Origin: Mesorhizobium tamadayense
GTDB taxonomy: Bacteria > Pseudomonadota > Alphaproteobacteria > Rhizobiales > Rhizobiaceae
Assembly: GCF_003863365.1 (NCBI RefSeq)
Contig: NZ_RQXT01000015.1
Location: 1 to 64,000, forward strand
Length of the DNA: 64,000 nt
Direction: 5' to 3'
The translations under genes were made by a program, and so were the position numbers. Under the pieces are notes generated by a model. That model worked only from the letters and a program-made list of their open reading frames with translations, was not told the origin of the DNA and did not search any database. This document shows positions 1 through 14,329 of the stretch, one piece after another; the stretch's first letter is position 1; every line of letters starts with the position of its first letter.

Positions 1-148
1 GCCAGATCCGTCGCATCTCGCTTTCACTGCGCCCGACATGGTGGAGGAGATTCACGGCCGTGAAGGAGGCCAGGGCGCAGATCAAGGCCGCCAGCGCAAC
101 CAGACGCAAATCATGCTGCGTCGCAATGCAAGTGTAAACTTTCAACAT
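1..148 (-). CDS. N-terminal part of MHYT-domain signalling protein (partial)
   Basis: This is the 5' end of a gene that runs off the left edge. The ATG is at 148 and is preceded by a purine-rich ribosome site (GGGGGAGAAGC). The 49 visible residues begin MLKVYTCIATQHDLRLVALA and form one hydrophobic helix. This matches, from memory of the family, the start of rhizobial MHYT-domain proteins, which usually continue into GGDEF and EAL domains that make and break cyclic di-GMP at the inner membrane. Only the first membrane segment is visible, so the enzymatic domains are inferred. It is transcribed away from groESL. Confidence 0.6.
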   Translation of the reverse strand, partial: MLKVYTCIATQHDLRLVALAALICALASFTAVNLLHHVGRSESEMRRIW

Positions 149-1060
149 GCTTCTCCCCCAGGCAGGATGATCACCCGCTTGGGGAGAACTCTACGGCCAA
201 AACTTGAATAAAGCGCTTAAGCGGGAAATCCGCTTTGATTATCGTGACCGAAGGTTGCGAAGGAACCTACATCCACGGCTCACTGATCATGTTTAACAAG
301 CAGAGCGTGTCGCCGCCCGATTACTCTCATTCGGCGAACAATTCCCTGTAACCGGTCGCAACCATCCAGTTCGCCGATCCAGATGGCTTCGCGCGGCTAT
401 GCGCGCACGCTCCGACTCGTGCGCCGGATCGAGACCCTATGAATCTCTTCATGATTGGCACCGTCGACGGATGCATCCTAAGATAGTCGTGAAGTGCTCC
501 TTGTCGTAGGTGGTCAGGCTGTCGGGCCAAGGGACTTCCTCTGTAAGAGGTGGCTCAACGTCTCGGCATTTCATCACGATTTCGCGGCTCCCGAAATGTG
601 GGGAACTTCGTTCTTAAGACAACATTCCGATCATGTCCGTTAGTGCCTGCTTATGAGATAAGCGCTCCTATTGGCGATGCAACTCTAGGTTAAAAATGAA
701 TTGCAAAAAGCTCAAGACCTGGAGAGCGATTTTCCGGCGGACTGCCCGGTCATCAATTTCACATTTGAACGAGAGACGAAATTCGGGCCCAAGGCTGACA
801 GCCGACGCACCTAGCGGCTGGCTGGTACCCCTCTATAGAAAAATGCGCCACCCACCGCGGCAACAACATTAATATCGCCGGACCATGGAACCTGTCGTGG
901 GTGGTCCCTACAACAAACCGGTTGGCGTGCATGAGATTGACCAGGACCAGGCTCAAGCGACTGGCAGCAAAGATGCAGAAAGAGCTTTCTCCTCAGGTAA
1001 AGGAGCCTGGTGCTTCGGCACCCGTTTCCAAATTCTTTGCTCTTCGCCCGTCCCTCGTCC
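149..1060. other. Intergenic region, no convincing gene
   Basis: About 900 bases separate the MHYT gene from the groES promoter. Only short open frames on both strands are present, with no recognisable domain, no good ribosome site and no coding-like base composition. I see no RNA gene. It may hold the promoter of the leftward MHYT gene. Confidence 0.5.
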
Positions 1061-1062
1061 GT

Positions 1063-1091
1063 CTTGACTAGTAGGCTCCCACGGGCTATCT
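1063..1091 (+). promoter_or_regulatory. Probable sigma-70 promoter of groESL
   Basis: CTTGAC at 1063-1068 and CTATCT at 1086-1091 are 17 bases apart, close to the alphaproteobacterial housekeeping consensus CTTGAC-N17-CTATAT. The CIRCE operator starts 11 bases downstream, so a repressor bound there would overlap the transcription start. Confidence 0.6.
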
Positions 1092-1101
1092 CACCGCCAC
1101 G

Positions 1102-1128
1102 TTAGCACTCGTAACTGGCGAGTGCTAA
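1102..1128. promoter_or_regulatory. CIRCE element (HrcA operator)
   Basis: A perfect 9-9-9 inverted repeat, TTAGCACTC, then nine bases, then GAGTGCTAA, lies 56 bases upstream of groES. It matches the consensus CIRCE operator exactly. HrcA binds CIRCE in the folded state and represses chaperonin genes; heat titrates HrcA and relieves repression. This groESL copy is therefore predicted to be heat-inducible and HrcA-controlled, as is only one of several groESL copies in many rhizobia. Confidence 0.95.
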
Positions 1129-1183
1129 CAGCCGCGCTCCGGCAACGGAGAACCGTTCAACATCCGCACCAGGGACATTTAAA

Positions 1184-1480
1184 ATGGCAAAGTCCAAATT
1201 CCGGCCGCTGCATGACCGCGTGGTCGTTCGTCGGGTCGAATCCGAATCCAAGACCGCCGGCGGGATCATCATCCCCGATACGGCGAAGGAAAAGCCGCAG
1301 GAAGGCGAGATCATCGCCGTCGGCTCCGGCGCCCGCGACGAAGCCGGCAAGCTCGTGCCGCTGGACGTCAAGGCTGGCGACCGCATCCTGTTCGGCAAAT
1401 GGTCGGGCACGGAAGTCAAGCTCAATGGCGAAGACCTTCTGATCATGAAGGAATCCGACATCATGGGCATCATCGGCTGA
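1184..1480 (+). CDS. groES: Co-chaperonin GroES (Hsp10)
   Basis: GroES, 98 residues, the usual length for the family. It forms the heptameric lid of the GroEL folding chamber in the cytoplasm. The N-terminal [12 protein letters not shown] stretch, the mobile-loop segment near residues 18-32 and the C-terminal KESDIMGI are all standard. The ATG at 1184 was chosen over longer frames because it gives the canonical MAKSKFRPL start. It lies 62 bases upstream of groEL, and both are read from the CIRCE-controlled promoter. Nothing is odd about its composition or frame. Confidence 0.97.
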   Translation: MAKSKFRPLHDRVVVRRVESESKTAGGIIIPDTAKEKPQEGEIIAVGSGARDEAGKLVPLDVKAGDRILFGKWSGTEVKLNGEDLLIMKESDIMGIIG

Positions 1481-1503
1481 TATCAGGCCTTTCCGTCAAC
1501 TGA

Positions 1504-3198
<1,695 letters not shown>

Positions 3199-3223
3199 GG
3201 TCCCCGCATCTCAACAACCTCGC

Positions 3224-3253
3224 AAGGGCGGCAGCAATGCCGCCCTTTTCTTT
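3224..3253 (+). terminator. Rho-independent terminator of groESL
   Basis: AAGGGCGGCA and TGCCGCCCTT form a 10-bp perfect stem around a 4-base loop (GCAA), followed by a T-rich tract, 25 bases after the groEL stop. Confidence 0.9.
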
Positions 3254-3468
3254 GGCGCAAATCTGGTCGGTTTGACGCTCGCAAAATTTTGGACCGACGG
3301 CCAGCGGCGCCGTCACTTGATCCGGCTACACAATCTCACAATCGCCTTTCGTTCAAACCGATTTTTTTGCCACAAGCGAACGGTTTGTATCCTGATGTAT
3401 CCGCCAAGCGCCAGATGGCCAAGGTTGATATAGGCTTGAGGGAGCTACGTCGGCCACGTTCTTTGCCA

Positions 3469-3602
3469 TCATCGATGGCGTTCCTGAAGCCCGATAGACG
3501 CAAAGCGCTCACTGGCCGCATCGACGAACTCCGGCGTCATGTGCAGATAGCGCTGGGTTGAACGTATATCGATGTGCCCAAGATAGTTGCGAGTTGCGCA
3601 AG
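3469..3602 (-). pseudogene. Tyrosine recombinase, C-terminal fragment
   Basis: The minus strand encodes YLGHIDIRSTQRYLHMTPEF, the C-terminal catalytic end of a tyrosine recombinase: a degenerate LGH box and the nucleophile tyrosine in TQRYLH. It then runs about 20 residues to a stop at 3469. The rest of the enzyme is missing; upstream of about 3602 the sequence belongs to a different, oppositely oriented fragment. It is a dead remnant of a mobile element or integrase. Family assignment is by motif only. Confidence 0.65.
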
Positions 3603-3684
3603 CAACCGTTGCACGTATTGACCCGGAGCGATACCAAGCAATCGCCGGTGCACGGCGGGCGTGTGTCGGCTGTGTTGGCCAAGA

Positions 3685-3874
3685 CATAATCGGCACAGCG
3701 CGGCCACAGAACTGCTGCAGGCGGGCGTCGATTGTTCGGTCATCGCACTGTGTTGGGTCACGAGAGATGGAAACGACGTTGGCCTATCTTCACTCGCATC
3801 TTGAACTCAAGGAATCAGCACTTGCCAAGCTGGAGGAATATCAACGAGCGAAGGCCGAACGATGGAAGTCCTGA
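3685..3874 (+). pseudogene. Tyrosine recombinase, frameshifted C-terminal fragment
   Basis: In frame from 3685 the sequence reads HNRHSAATELLQAGVDCSVI, the HxxRH catalytic box of tyrosine recombinases. A one-base deletion near 3760 shifts the frame, after which METTLAYLHSHLELKESALA supplies the C-terminal part with the catalytic tyrosine. The N-terminal core-binding and catalytic regions are absent. The segment resembles the XerD-like recombinases carried by rhizobial transposons. It lies tail to tail with the unrelated fragment at 3469-3602. Confidence 0.65.
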
Positions 3875-4279
3875 CGCCCTTTGAGCATGAGAACGATGCC
3901 GAACGTCAACGACCGTTATCGGAACCCGCGGCACTGAGATCGCGGTCTTCGAGTTTGGTGCGGGTCCTCTAGTCGTCCAGGACGACGGTTGCCTTCGGTT
4001 GCTGTCGGATTTAGGTGCAAGAATGAAATTGAAAACGGGCTCGGGTTAGGTACGTGTGAGCTTTAGCAAAACAGCCGGGGAAGTTACGGTCGCCGCAAGC
4101 GCGGCAGGTGCGGCGGCTTCAAAGCCCTTATTCGGGATTTTCCTGCCATCACAGCCCGAGGTAACCACGCGACAACCGGCGGGTGCGGCGGACGTCCGTA
4201 ACCTTAAACGTGAATAGATCGCTAACCTGTGCCTTCCAAAACGTTTTGGGGGCGGGATCCCCTTGCCGCCTCTCGGAGA
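3875..4279. other. Intergenic region
   Basis: No supported gene. A GTG-initiated extension of the next gene would begin at 4229, but it lacks a convincing ribosome site. The stretch 3875-4050 may be residual mobile-element sequence. Confidence 0.4.
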
Positions 4280-5296
4280 ATGCTCCTGTTTGCTAAGTCC
4301 ATTGCGGGATTTTCCTTCTGGATCCTCGGGACCCAGGCTGCCGCCGCCCACGTCAAATGGTTCTCTGCCTATGACGCTGCCGGCCAGCCGCGCGGCCTCG
4401 AAAACGTTCTATGTCAGGATTTCGAGCTCCTCCTGGGCGTTGCTTTGCTCTGGATCTTTTCCGGCTGCGTGGTGGAGCGGATGTCTCTAGGCGAGCTGAT
4501 AACCCGCTCGCTCAACCGCCTCACGGCGAGCTTGCGGCTGCATACCGAGGCCATGATCCGCGCGATCTGTGGGTTTTTCTTCATCTCGCTCTGGGCGGTC
4601 GGAGGCATCCTCCTGACCCCCGAATTGAAAACGACGTCCACATTGGCGGGACCTTTGCAGCTCGCCATCGCGGCCGGCCTTCTGTCACGCCGCACTGCGC
4701 CGCTATCCGCCGCAGGCATCGTCGTCCTGTTCGGCCTGGCCGTGCGCGATTACGGCATGTTTCATCTGGCTGACTATCCGATTTTTCTGGGGCTTGCCGT
4801 CTATCTCGCTCTCACGGGGTTGCAAAAGAACTTGTTCGGCGTTCAGCCGCTCGACGTCGTGCGCTATGCGACTGCCGTCACCTTGATGTGGGCGTCGGTC
4901 GAGAAGTGGGCCTATCCCGAATGGAGCTTCCCGCTTCTGAACGAGCACCCCGGTATCACCTTTGGCTTCACCAACGAATTCTACATGCGGGCCGCTGGCA
5001 TGGTCGAGTTCACGCTCGCCTTTGCCCTCGCTTGGACGCCGGTGGTCCGACGCGTTGCGGCGGCCGTGTTGCTTGGGATGTTCGTCAGCGCGTGCTTCGA
5101 ATTCGGCAAGCTGGATGTGATCGGGCACTCGGCCATCATCGTCGTCCTCGTCGCGATCCTTTCCGATCACCGGCCTAATGAGCCCGACTCTCACGCTGCC
5201 TGGCTAGCTCCGGTCGGATTATGTGCGGCGCTGACAGCAACGCTCTTCGCTTACTATCTCGGCCACGCGGCGATCTTCTACACTACGATTCTTTAG
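4280..5296 (+). CDS. Unknown polytopic inner-membrane protein
   Basis: A 338-residue protein (355 if a GTG at 4229 is used) with about eight to nine hydrophobic segments, for example FWILGTQAAAA, LLLGVALLWIFSGCVV, AIIVVLVAIL and the C-terminal ALTATLFAYYLGHAAIFY. I do not recognise a named family. The DoxX-like arrangement of short helices with charged turns (VEKWAYPEW, FEFGKLDVIGH) is only a loose resemblance. Codon use looks normal and the frame is clean, so it is probably expressed. It stands alone between recombinase remnants and the convergent kup gene. Function unknown. Confidence 0.6.
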   Translation: MLLFAKSIAGFSFWILGTQAAAAHVKWFSAYDAAGQPRGLENVLCQDFELLLGVALLWIFSGCVVERMSLGELITRSLNRLTASLRLHTEAMIRAICGFFFISLWAVGGILLTPELKTTSTLAGPLQLAIAAGLLSRRTAPLSAAGIVVLFGLAVRDYGMFHLADYPIFLGLAVYLALTGLQKNLFGVQPLDVVRYATAVTLMWASVEKWAYPEWSFPLLNEHPGITFGFTNEFYMRAAGMVEFTLAFALAWTPVVRRVAAAVLLGMFVSACFEFGKLDVIGHSAIIVVLVAILSDHRPNEPDSHAAWLAPVGLCAALTATLFAYYLGHAAIFYTTIL

Positions 5297-5555
5297 GTCC
5301 TGCCACTTCGTCGCGTGGCAGTTGGCACCTAAAGCTGCTCCTGGCAGGCATCCCCGGGCACAATCCCGGCTAGGCTGCTTTGAAGATGGGCACCGACACT
5401 GACCGTTCAGGAGGGTGGCCATCCAGGTGGCCATCCCTCGCCTCTGAGTCACTCACCAATCCGTCATTTGAGTCTCGGTATCCGATGCGGGCCTCGCCCG
5501 CCAGCATTCATCCGCTCGTGAATGCCAATTTGATTCTGTTCAATCGCGGCATGCC

Positions 5556-7475
5556 CTATATCACCACCTGCGTGCCGATCTCGACAACGCGCCCGGTAGG
5601 GATTTGGAAATACTCGGTCGCATCGGCCGCCGAGCGCGCCAGGCCGATGAACAGCTTGTCCTGCCACACCGGCATGCCGGAATTGGGCGAGGCCTTGAGC
5701 GAACGCCGCGACAGGAAGAAGGAGGTCGTCATGATATCGAACTTCCAGCCCTGCTTGCGGCAGATCGCCAGCGCGCGCGGGATGTTGGGCTGCTCCATGT
5801 AGCCGAAGGTCAAGGTCACCCGCATGAACAGCTCGTTGACCGTCTCCATCTTGACGCGGTCGCTGTCGGGCACGACCGGCTGCGGCGCCGTCACCACTGA
5901 CAGGATGACGTTCTGTTCGTGCAGCACCTTGTAGTGCTTCAGGCTGTGCATCAGCGCGGTCGGCGCGCTCAGCGGATCGCTGGTCAGGAACACCGCAGTG
6001 CCTGACACCAGCTGCGGCTTCTTCTTCAACAGATTGCCGGCGAGGAAATCGAGCGGGATCTCCTTGCGGCGGGTCTTGTCGAACAGATAGCGGCTGCCGC
6101 GCACCCAGGTCCACATGGCGAGCACCACTGTGAAGGCCACCGCCAGCGACGCCCAGCCGCCCTCGAACACCTTGACGATGTTGGAGGCAAAGAAGCCGAT
6201 ATCGATGAAGGCGAACAAAGCCGTCATCGCGATTGCCACCCAGAGCCGCCATTTCCAGATACGGGTCATGACGACAAAGAGCAGCACCGTCGTCACCAGC
6301 ATGTTGCCGGTGACCGAAATGCCGTAGGCCGAGGCCAGCCGGCTCGATTCGCCGAAACCGACGACCAGCAGCATCACCGTCAGCGCCAGCAGCAGATTGA
6401 CACGCGGCATGTAGATCTGGCCGGACTGCCGTTCCGATGTGTGCAGGATTTCGAGCCGCGGCAGCATATTGAGTTGCACCGCCTGCCTGGTCAGCGAATA
6501 GGCGCCCGAGATCACCGCCTGGCTGGCGATGACCGTCGCGGCGGTCGCCAGCACCACCATCGGGATAAGCGTCCAGCCCTCGTTCATCTCGAAGAAGGGA
6601 TGGCCGACGACGCCACCATGCGCCAGCACGAAGGCGCCCTGTCCGGCATAGTTGAGCAGCAGGCAGGGAAACACGATGGCCAGCCAGGCGAGCACGATCG
6701 GCTTGCGGCCGAAATGGCCGAGATCGGCATAAAGCGCCTCGGCGCCGGTAACGGCGAGGAAGATGGCGCCGATGGTGACGAAGGCGACATCGGGCGAATG
6801 GATCAGGAAGGCGACGATGTAGTGGGGGCTGATCGCCCACAGGATTTCCGGATCGGCGATGATGTGATTGAGACCGGCAAGGCCAATGGCCAGGAACCAT
6901 ACCGCGGTCACGGGACCGAAGACCAGTCCCACGCCGCCGGTGCCGAACCGTTGCACCGCGAACACTATGGCGAGAATGAGCAATGTCAGCGGCACCACAT
7001 AAGGCTGAAACGTCGGCGTGACGACATTCATGCCCTCGACCGCAGAAAGCACCGAGATTGCCGGCGTGATGACGGCGTCACCAAAGAACAGCGAGGCGCC
7101 GACGATGCCGACGCCAAGCATGACCGCCGACCGCGTCGGGAAGCTGCCCCGCGCCAGCGCCATCAGCGACAGCACGCCGCCCTCGCCACGGTTATCCGCG
7201 CGCAGCACGAACATGATGTATTTGATGGTGACGATGATCGTCAGTGACCAGATGATCAGCGACAGCACGCCGAGAATGTCGCCGCGCTCGGCAACGTTGC
7301 CGCCGGACGAGGCGTGCAGCGCCTCGCGGAACGCATAGATGGGACTGGTGCCGATGTCGCCATAGACCACGCCGAGCGCGCCCAGCATCAGCACCTTGGT
7401 GCTGTGCTGTTCGACTTCTGGGTAGCTTGATTGTTCGACGGATTCTGCCTCACTACCAGAATCGGTAAAGGCCAT
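5556..7475 (-). CDS. kup: Low-affinity potassium transporter Kup
   Basis: Kup/HAK/KT potassium:proton symporter of the inner membrane, 639 residues from the ATG at 7475 (MAFTDSGSE), preceded by a GGAGTG ribosome site; the ORF can be extended to 7535, but without support. The signature [18 protein letters not shown] lies near residues 35-52, and about 12 membrane segments follow. The C-terminal cytoplasmic part ([20 protein letters not shown]) is also typical. Rhizobia often have more than one kup copy. It is a monocistronic unit between the unknown membrane protein and the effector-like genes, with no sign of decay. Confidence 0.95.
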   Translation of the reverse strand: MAFTDSGSEAESVEQSSYPEVEQHSTKVLMLGALGVVYGDIGTSPIYAFREALHASSGGNVAERGDILGVLSLIIWSLTIIVTIKYIMFVLRADNRGEGGVLSLMALARGSFPTRSAVMLGVGIVGASLFFGDAVITPAISVLSAVEGMNVVTPTFQPYVVPLTLLILAIVFAVQRFGTGGVGLVFGPVTAVWFLAIGLAGLNHIIADPEILWAISPHYIVAFLIHSPDVAFVTIGAIFLAVTGAEALYADLGHFGRKPIVLAWLAIVFPCLLLNYAGQGAFVLAHGGVVGHPFFEMNEGWTLIPMVVLATAATVIASQAVISGAYSLTRQAVQLNMLPRLEILHTSERQSGQIYMPRVNLLLALTVMLLVVGFGESSRLASAYGISVTGNMLVTTVLLFVVMTRIWKWRLWVAIAMTALFAFIDIGFFASNIVKVFEGGWASLAVAFTVVLAMWTWVRGSRYLFDKTRRKEIPLDFLAGNLLKKKPQLVSGTAVFLTSDPLSAPTALMHSLKHYKVLHEQNVILSVVTAPQPVVPDSDRVKMETVNELFMRVTLTFGYMEQPNIPRALAICRKQGWKFDIMTTSFFLSRRSLKASPNSGMPVWQDKLFIGLARSAADATEYFQIPTGRVVEIGTQVVI

Positions 7476-7607
7476 GGACAACACTCCGATAAGCGGGCGG
7501 GCTCTACGCTTGCTGCAATGCAACATCAAGGTCAAGCAAATGGCTTACATGCCAGCAATGCGAAGCCCGCACTCGATCAGCTGCACACGAGTCGGAAACT
7601 TCTTGCA

Positions 7608-8642
7608 TCACGGGCGCAACCACGGAAGTTGATGGGTGAAGGCCGGCGTCAGCAGGCGACCGCCTGAACTAGCAATCCCGCTCAGCTGCCGCTCGGTGGC
7701 AACGTCTTGCGCAGTGTCCAGGATCCTCTGCCTCTTCGCTGGTCTCACCTCAGCTATGTCATGCTCATCGTTGATGAGGACCTCTTCGCCCGGCAGAAGG
7801 TTGCTCCTGGCAAGTGCACCCATCAGCCCGTCCGCGGACTGCTGGTGATCGGACCCTGCAGCATCCGGTGCCCGGTCATGGCGCGCGGCGGGCTCAAGAG
7901 ATGACGACGGACCCAGTTCGTCCATCAGCCCCAAACGCCACATCCTGATCGTGGCCTTCCGCAGGAAGCTCCTCTGGCCAACTGCCAGGATCCTGCCACG
8001 CGCTGTGCTGCGCAGCGGCATCGCCGACCCGCATCCGCTCCATCGCGTCATCTGGATTGAGGAGCGGCACGTCTGGGGAGGAGGATTCAGCTTAGCGCGG
8101 CGTACTGTCGGCACGGCGCCCGTCGACCACCAGGTCCGGAGAGGATCTATGGCCTTAAGGAGTCTCTGGGGATCAGGATCTCTCATCAACTCGCGCGCAT
8201 TATCGCGCAGCGACTGCTTGTCGAGCCGGTCCTTAATGGGATCCATTTTGTTTGCGAAGAGCCAGCGGCCAAAGCTGAGAAGGTGACTTACATTGTTCCT
8301 GACGGTGCTCTTGCCGGCGTTGCCATCGATGAGGGCGTCCCTAAACCCCGAAATAAGCGAAGCATCCTCGCGATCAAGCGAAGCATCCTCAAAGTAAAGA
8401 GGCCGCTTTCTGCGAAGCCCCGTTGACTGAGCCGGCTGCGACGCCGAGGACGGCGGTCCCGGTCCGTCCATCAGCCCCAAACGCATATCATGACCGTGGG
8501 CTTCCGCGGAAAGCTCCTTTAACCAACTGCCAGTGTCCTGCGACGCGCTGTGCTGCGCATCGGCGTCGCCGACCCGCCTCTGCTGTGTCAGTGCTGCGTC
8601 GTTGGGATCAGGAACTGGGGGATTTGGGTGCTCGACCTCCAT
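7608..8642 (-). pseudogene. Second part of split type III effector-like gene
   Basis: This 344-residue frame is the in-frame continuation of the effector-like gene at 8667-9416; a single TGA (8667-8669) lies between them. It contains a repeat of the same kind as the first part (NNVSHLLSFGRWLFANKMDP, then RLDKQSLRDNA). After about residue 170 a second copy of the N-terminal part appears frameshifted: the alternative frame restores VGDAAAQHSAWQDPGSWPEE, similar to VGDADAQHSASQDTGSWLKE near the start. Two basic, nuclear-localisation-like patches are visible, LRRKRPL and RPAKRQRIL. Whether it is translated separately from its own ATG at 8642 is unknown. Confidence 0.5.
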
Positions 8643-8666
8643 GGCTTTAGCGCCGGCCTTCGATTT

Positions 8667-9416
8667 TCATAGACGAGCCAGTGCGGAACCGATGGTTCGA
8701 TCACCACCGGCGTCCTGCTTATATCTCTTAATGTCTCCATCCAACGCCTTGCCGGAAAGCCGATCAGCAATGCCCATCTTGTTGTTTTGACGAAGGTAGC
8801 CACTGAAGCTCCTAAGAGCAGTTGCATTCCTCCTGCCGGTTTCTGTCGCTGCTTCGGTTTTATACTCTTCGACGAGAACCGCGTCCTTGGGACAATGCTT
8901 CAACTCAGCGTGGACTGCCATCGGCACGACGTCCTCCGTCGACTGCGAGGTGCAGAGATGACCTATTGCGTTAGAAACCCTCGCAAGGCCACCCGCGGGC
9001 TTACCCGGTCCGATGAACTCGTGCACATCGTTGGTCAGCGACTGCTCGTCGAGCCGATTCATAATGGGAGCTTTTTTGTTTTCGAACAGCCAGTGCCCGA
9101 AGCGGAGAAGAGTACTTACCTCGTTCTTGGCGGTGCCCTCGGCGGCGTTGCCCTTGATGAGGGCCGCCTCAAGTCCCAAAATAGGCTCAGAATCCCCGGG
9201 ATGGAGAGGGCGCTTGCTGAGCCTTTTCAAAAACTGAGCTGACTGAGCCGGCTGCGGCGCCGAGCCGGCCGGTATTGCTGCTCCACCTGAATTGGCGATC
9301 TCTCTCAGGTGCCGCTCAAAGGTCGGCGCAACTGCGGACCGAGCCGCGGGTGAGCTCCCTTGCGGGCCCGCCCTGTTCGATTGTCCACGTAAGCGCTTGA
9401 TCGAGGTGAAATCCAT
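8667..9416 (-). CDS. Putative type III secreted effector, N-terminal part
   Basis: A 249-residue frame starting MDFTSIKRLRGQSNRAG, chosen because the N-terminus is Ser/Arg/Gly-rich like type III secretion signals and a tts box lies 45-80 bases upstream. The body has repeats of about 65-75 residues built on a core-binding-like pattern (EVSTLLRFGHWLFENKKAP, then a variant ATALRSFSGYLRQNNKMGI), each followed by a DRLxxxxL motif. The frame stops at a TGA but continues in the same frame into 7608-8642, so the ancestral protein was probably about 600 residues. The family resembles repeat effectors encoded near the gibberellin operon in Mesorhizobium, but that is from memory and unverified. Confidence 0.55.
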   Translation of the reverse strand: MDFTSIKRLRGQSNRAGPQGSSPAARSAVAPTFERHLREIANSGGAAIPAGSAPQPAQSAQFLKRLSKRPLHPGDSEPILGLEAALIKGNAAEGTAKNEVSTLLRFGHWLFENKKAPIMNRLDEQSLTNDVHEFIGPGKPAGGLARVSNAIGHLCTSQSTEDVVPMAVHAELKHCPKDAVLVEEYKTEAATETGRRNATALRSFSGYLRQNNKMGIADRLSGKALDGDIKRYKQDAGGDRTIGSALARL

Positions 9417-9459
9417 CCGTCTCACTTTCAGCAACATAAGCCGTTTGAAGCTGGGGTTG

Positions 9460-9495
9460 GATCTGACACAGAAAAGCTGTCGAGAACCTGACGAC
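9460..9495 (-). promoter_or_regulatory. tts box (TtsI binding site)
   Basis: On the minus strand the sequence includes GTCAGGTTCTCGACAGCTTT, matching the core of the rhizobial tts box (GTCAG-TT-TCGAAAGCT) with few mismatches. It ends about 45 bases before the ATG at 9416. TtsI, itself induced through NodD and plant flavonoids, activates type III secretion genes from such sites. Confidence 0.7.
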
Positions 9496-9904
9496 GACAA
9501 CGTGCTCGCCAAGACGGATGTGTTGCGAAGTTTTCGGTATCCGAGGTATGGCATGGTCTTCGGTGTTTCGCCGGAGAGTTTAGATCTTCAAGGGCCGCCA
9601 TTCGATCAGTTCGTCATCCGCTTTGCGTTCGCTGGTGCAATGTGAGATGGGGCTGGGACGTCTTTTGCCGGCTTCTGATTCTCCAAACCTGCGCTGGTTG
9701 GCCTTGGTCGAAGCTGCTTCTCCCCGTCCTCGCCTCAGCTCTCGGCTTTCTTCTCGGCACGCTGCTAGCTTTGCTGCTGACCTTGCCTATACGTATTGCC
9801 TCACCTAGGGTGCTCCCGAGCAACGCTGCCGTTGCCTCACCAGGATGTTCCCGTGGTCGCGATCCGTCATTCTGTCATTGCTTGGAAGGTCGCTGCTGGC
9901 GAAA

Positions 9905-10735
9905 TTGTGCCGAACACCATCTCATGAGCCTTTCCCTTTCGCCATATTTTGACGCGACGTAGCAGCGTGCGCAGAAGGAGATCGGGATACTTCTCCGGGT
10001 ATTCCGATTGCAGCCGCCAGCAATTCCCGGCTCGTTTGCGACGGCCTTCTTCAAACCAGCCACTTAGCTCGTGGGCGACCCCTGCAAATGGATCAGGACG
10101 CCGCCGTATTTCACCTCGCTCGATGCGGTTCGCAAGCCTGAAAGGAACTCATCGAGCGCCGGCTCGGACGCCGCGGAATCTGATGTGGTTATCGATCGGC
10201 TGAGACCAAAGGCGCTGTTGTGCGGCTCTCATGTCGCCCAGCAGGCTTCGCGCGAACAGACGCCGGCGTCAGCAGGTGTTCCATCAAGTCGGAAGGTGAC
10301 ACTTGCGCATCCTGGCGCCGTCACGCTCCTTTTCCGCCGCTTGAACGAGGCCGAAGGAGTTCACGAATAGCCCAAGCGTCGAATAGAGCTGTGCAAGGGC
10401 CGCAGCGGCTTCAAGCCCCTCCAGCCGACGATACCCGACAATGCGCCGCACCACGGCGCCGTTCTTCTGCTCGACGAACGCCTTATCGTTCTTGCGGCAA
10501 GGGCGGCAGCGGGTGAACTCGATGCCGGCATCCAGACAGTAATCGCGTATCGTCTCGTTCGGAACGCGCTGTCATTGTCCGTGTTGAATCCGAGAAGCTG
10601 AAATGGCAGGAGCCGCCGTAATTCCGTCAGCGCCTCGCTCAACAGCTTCTGCTCACGCACCAGCAAGGGCGCGCATTCGGTCCATCCGCTCGCGATGTCG
10701 GTAAGACAAAGCGGCGCCCGCGCCACGTGCGGGCG
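9905..10735 (-). pseudogene. Decayed DDE-type (integrase-core) transposase
   Basis: Pieces of one transposase can be read in several minus-strand frames: LTDIASGWTECAPLLVREQ and LLGFNTDNDSAF near 10560-10720 (catalytic core), KNDKAFVEQKNGAVVRRIVG-like sequence near 10440-10500, and a C-terminal part reading LQSEYPEKYPDLLLRTLLRR near 9980-10020. At least three frameshifts and a missing N-terminus make it inactive. It resembles the large integrase-core transposases common in rhizobial symbiosis regions. Its truncated 5' end lies within ten bases of the idi stop codon, so a rearrangement or insertion bounded the gibberellin operon here. Confidence 0.6.
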
Positions 10736-10744
10736 ACGCCGGCA

Positions 10745-11794
10745 TCAACCGTCGGGCAGATGCGCCGAGGGAAACAAGCGCGCCTGACGCAACGCCGCCA
10801 GATCAGCCGAGCCGGTGCAGAAGCAGGCGACGGCCAACTGGCGGATCACGATCTCGAAATGCGCGACAACCGCCTCGGTGGACACCGTCGCCGCGCGCAG
10901 CACGCCGGCCGCCTGCCCGGCGATGTCCGCGCCCAGGCGGATGGCCTTGGCCACGTCGACGCCGTCGCGGATCCCGCCCGACGCGATCAGCTTCACCGTC
11001 GGCAGCGCCCGACGTACCGCCTGCACGCTGGCCGGGGTCGGAATCCCCCAATCGGCGAACGCCATCGCCACTGCACGGTCGGCGGCATCGCGGGCGCGCT
11101 CGCCCTCCACTGCGGCCCAACTGGTGCCGCCGGCGCCGGCGACATCGATCACCGCCACGCCCGCCTCGACGAGCGCAGAGGCCACCGAGGCGGACAGGCC
11201 CGACCCCACTTCCTTGGCCACGATCGGCACGCCCACGCTGCGCGCGGCGCGAGCGATCTGCGCCAGGACGCCGCGCCAGTCGCGGTCGCCCTCCGGCTGT
11301 ACCGCTTCCTGAAGCGGATTGAGATGGACGATGAGTCCATCGGCCTCCAGCGCATCCACCGCCCCGCGCGCCAGGTCCAGGCCGTCGGCCTCGCGCAGTT
11401 GCGCGGCGCCGATATTGGCCAGCAAGGGTATGTCTGGGGCCAGGCGGCGCAGCGCGCGCGTCAGCCCCTGGGAGTTGCGGGATCGCAGGCTCACGCGCTG
11501 CGAACCGACGCACATGGCGATCCCCAAGGCTTGCGCTGCCTCGCTCAGATGCCGGTTGATGGCCTCGGCGCGTGACATGCCGCCGGTCATGGAGCTGATC
11601 AGCAGCGGCGCGCGCATCGTCTTGCCCAGCAGCGAGGCGCGCAGATCGATCTGCGTCAGATCCAACTCGGGCAATGCGCAGTGTTCGAAGCGGATGTACT
11701 CCCAGCCGGCGGCGACCGTGGCCGGCGCCGTTTGCCGATCCAGCACGATGTCCAGATGGTCGTCCTTGCGCTGGCTCAGGGCGGTGTCGCTCAT
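10745..11794 (-). CDS. idi: Type 2 isopentenyl-diphosphate delta-isomerase
   Basis: FMN- and NADPH-dependent isomerase that interconverts IPP and DMAPP, the starter for geranylgeranyl diphosphate. The protein has 349 residues from [16 protein letters not shown]; the ATG at 11794 follows a GGATGGAG ribosome site and was preferred to the longer frame from 11893. Family motifs include [10 protein letters not shown] near residue 8, [26 protein letters not shown] and the FMN-binding IASGGIRDG. It is the last gene of the gibberellin operon, 85 bases after the kaurene synthase gene. Not all rhizobial gibberellin operons carry idi. A transposase remnant begins right after the stop codon. Confidence 0.92.
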   Translation of the reverse strand: MSDTALSQRKDDHLDIVLDRQTAPATVAAGWEYIRFEHCALPELDLTQIDLRASLLGKTMRAPLLISSMTGGMSRAEAINRHLSEAAQALGIAMCVGSQRVSLRSRNSQGLTRALRRLAPDIPLLANIGAAQLREADGLDLARGAVDALEADGLIVHLNPLQEAVQPEGDRDWRGVLAQIARAARSVGVPIVAKEVGSGLSASVASALVEAGVAVIDVAGAGGTSWAAVEGERARDAADRAVAMAFADWGIPTPASVQAVRRALPTVKLIASGGIRDGVDVAKAIRLGADIAGQAAGVLRAATVSTEAVVAHFEIVIRQLAVACFCTGSADLAALRQARLFPSAHLPDG

Positions 11795-11879
11795 GCTCGC
11801 TCCATCCGTCGCATCGGGCGACGGCGTTGCGTCGGATCGGACCGACGGCAGCTTGCGCACGCCGCCGCCTCCGGCGCGT

Positions 11880-14329
<2,450 letters not shown>

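Noticed and set aside
885..1067. A 60-residue plus-strand frame upstream of groES
   Set aside because: No ribosome site, no homology, and it overlaps the groES promoter.
5330..5360. A sigma-54 site (TTGGCACCTAAAGCTGCTC)
   Set aside because: The GG-GC spacing is off by one base and no gene follows in that direction.
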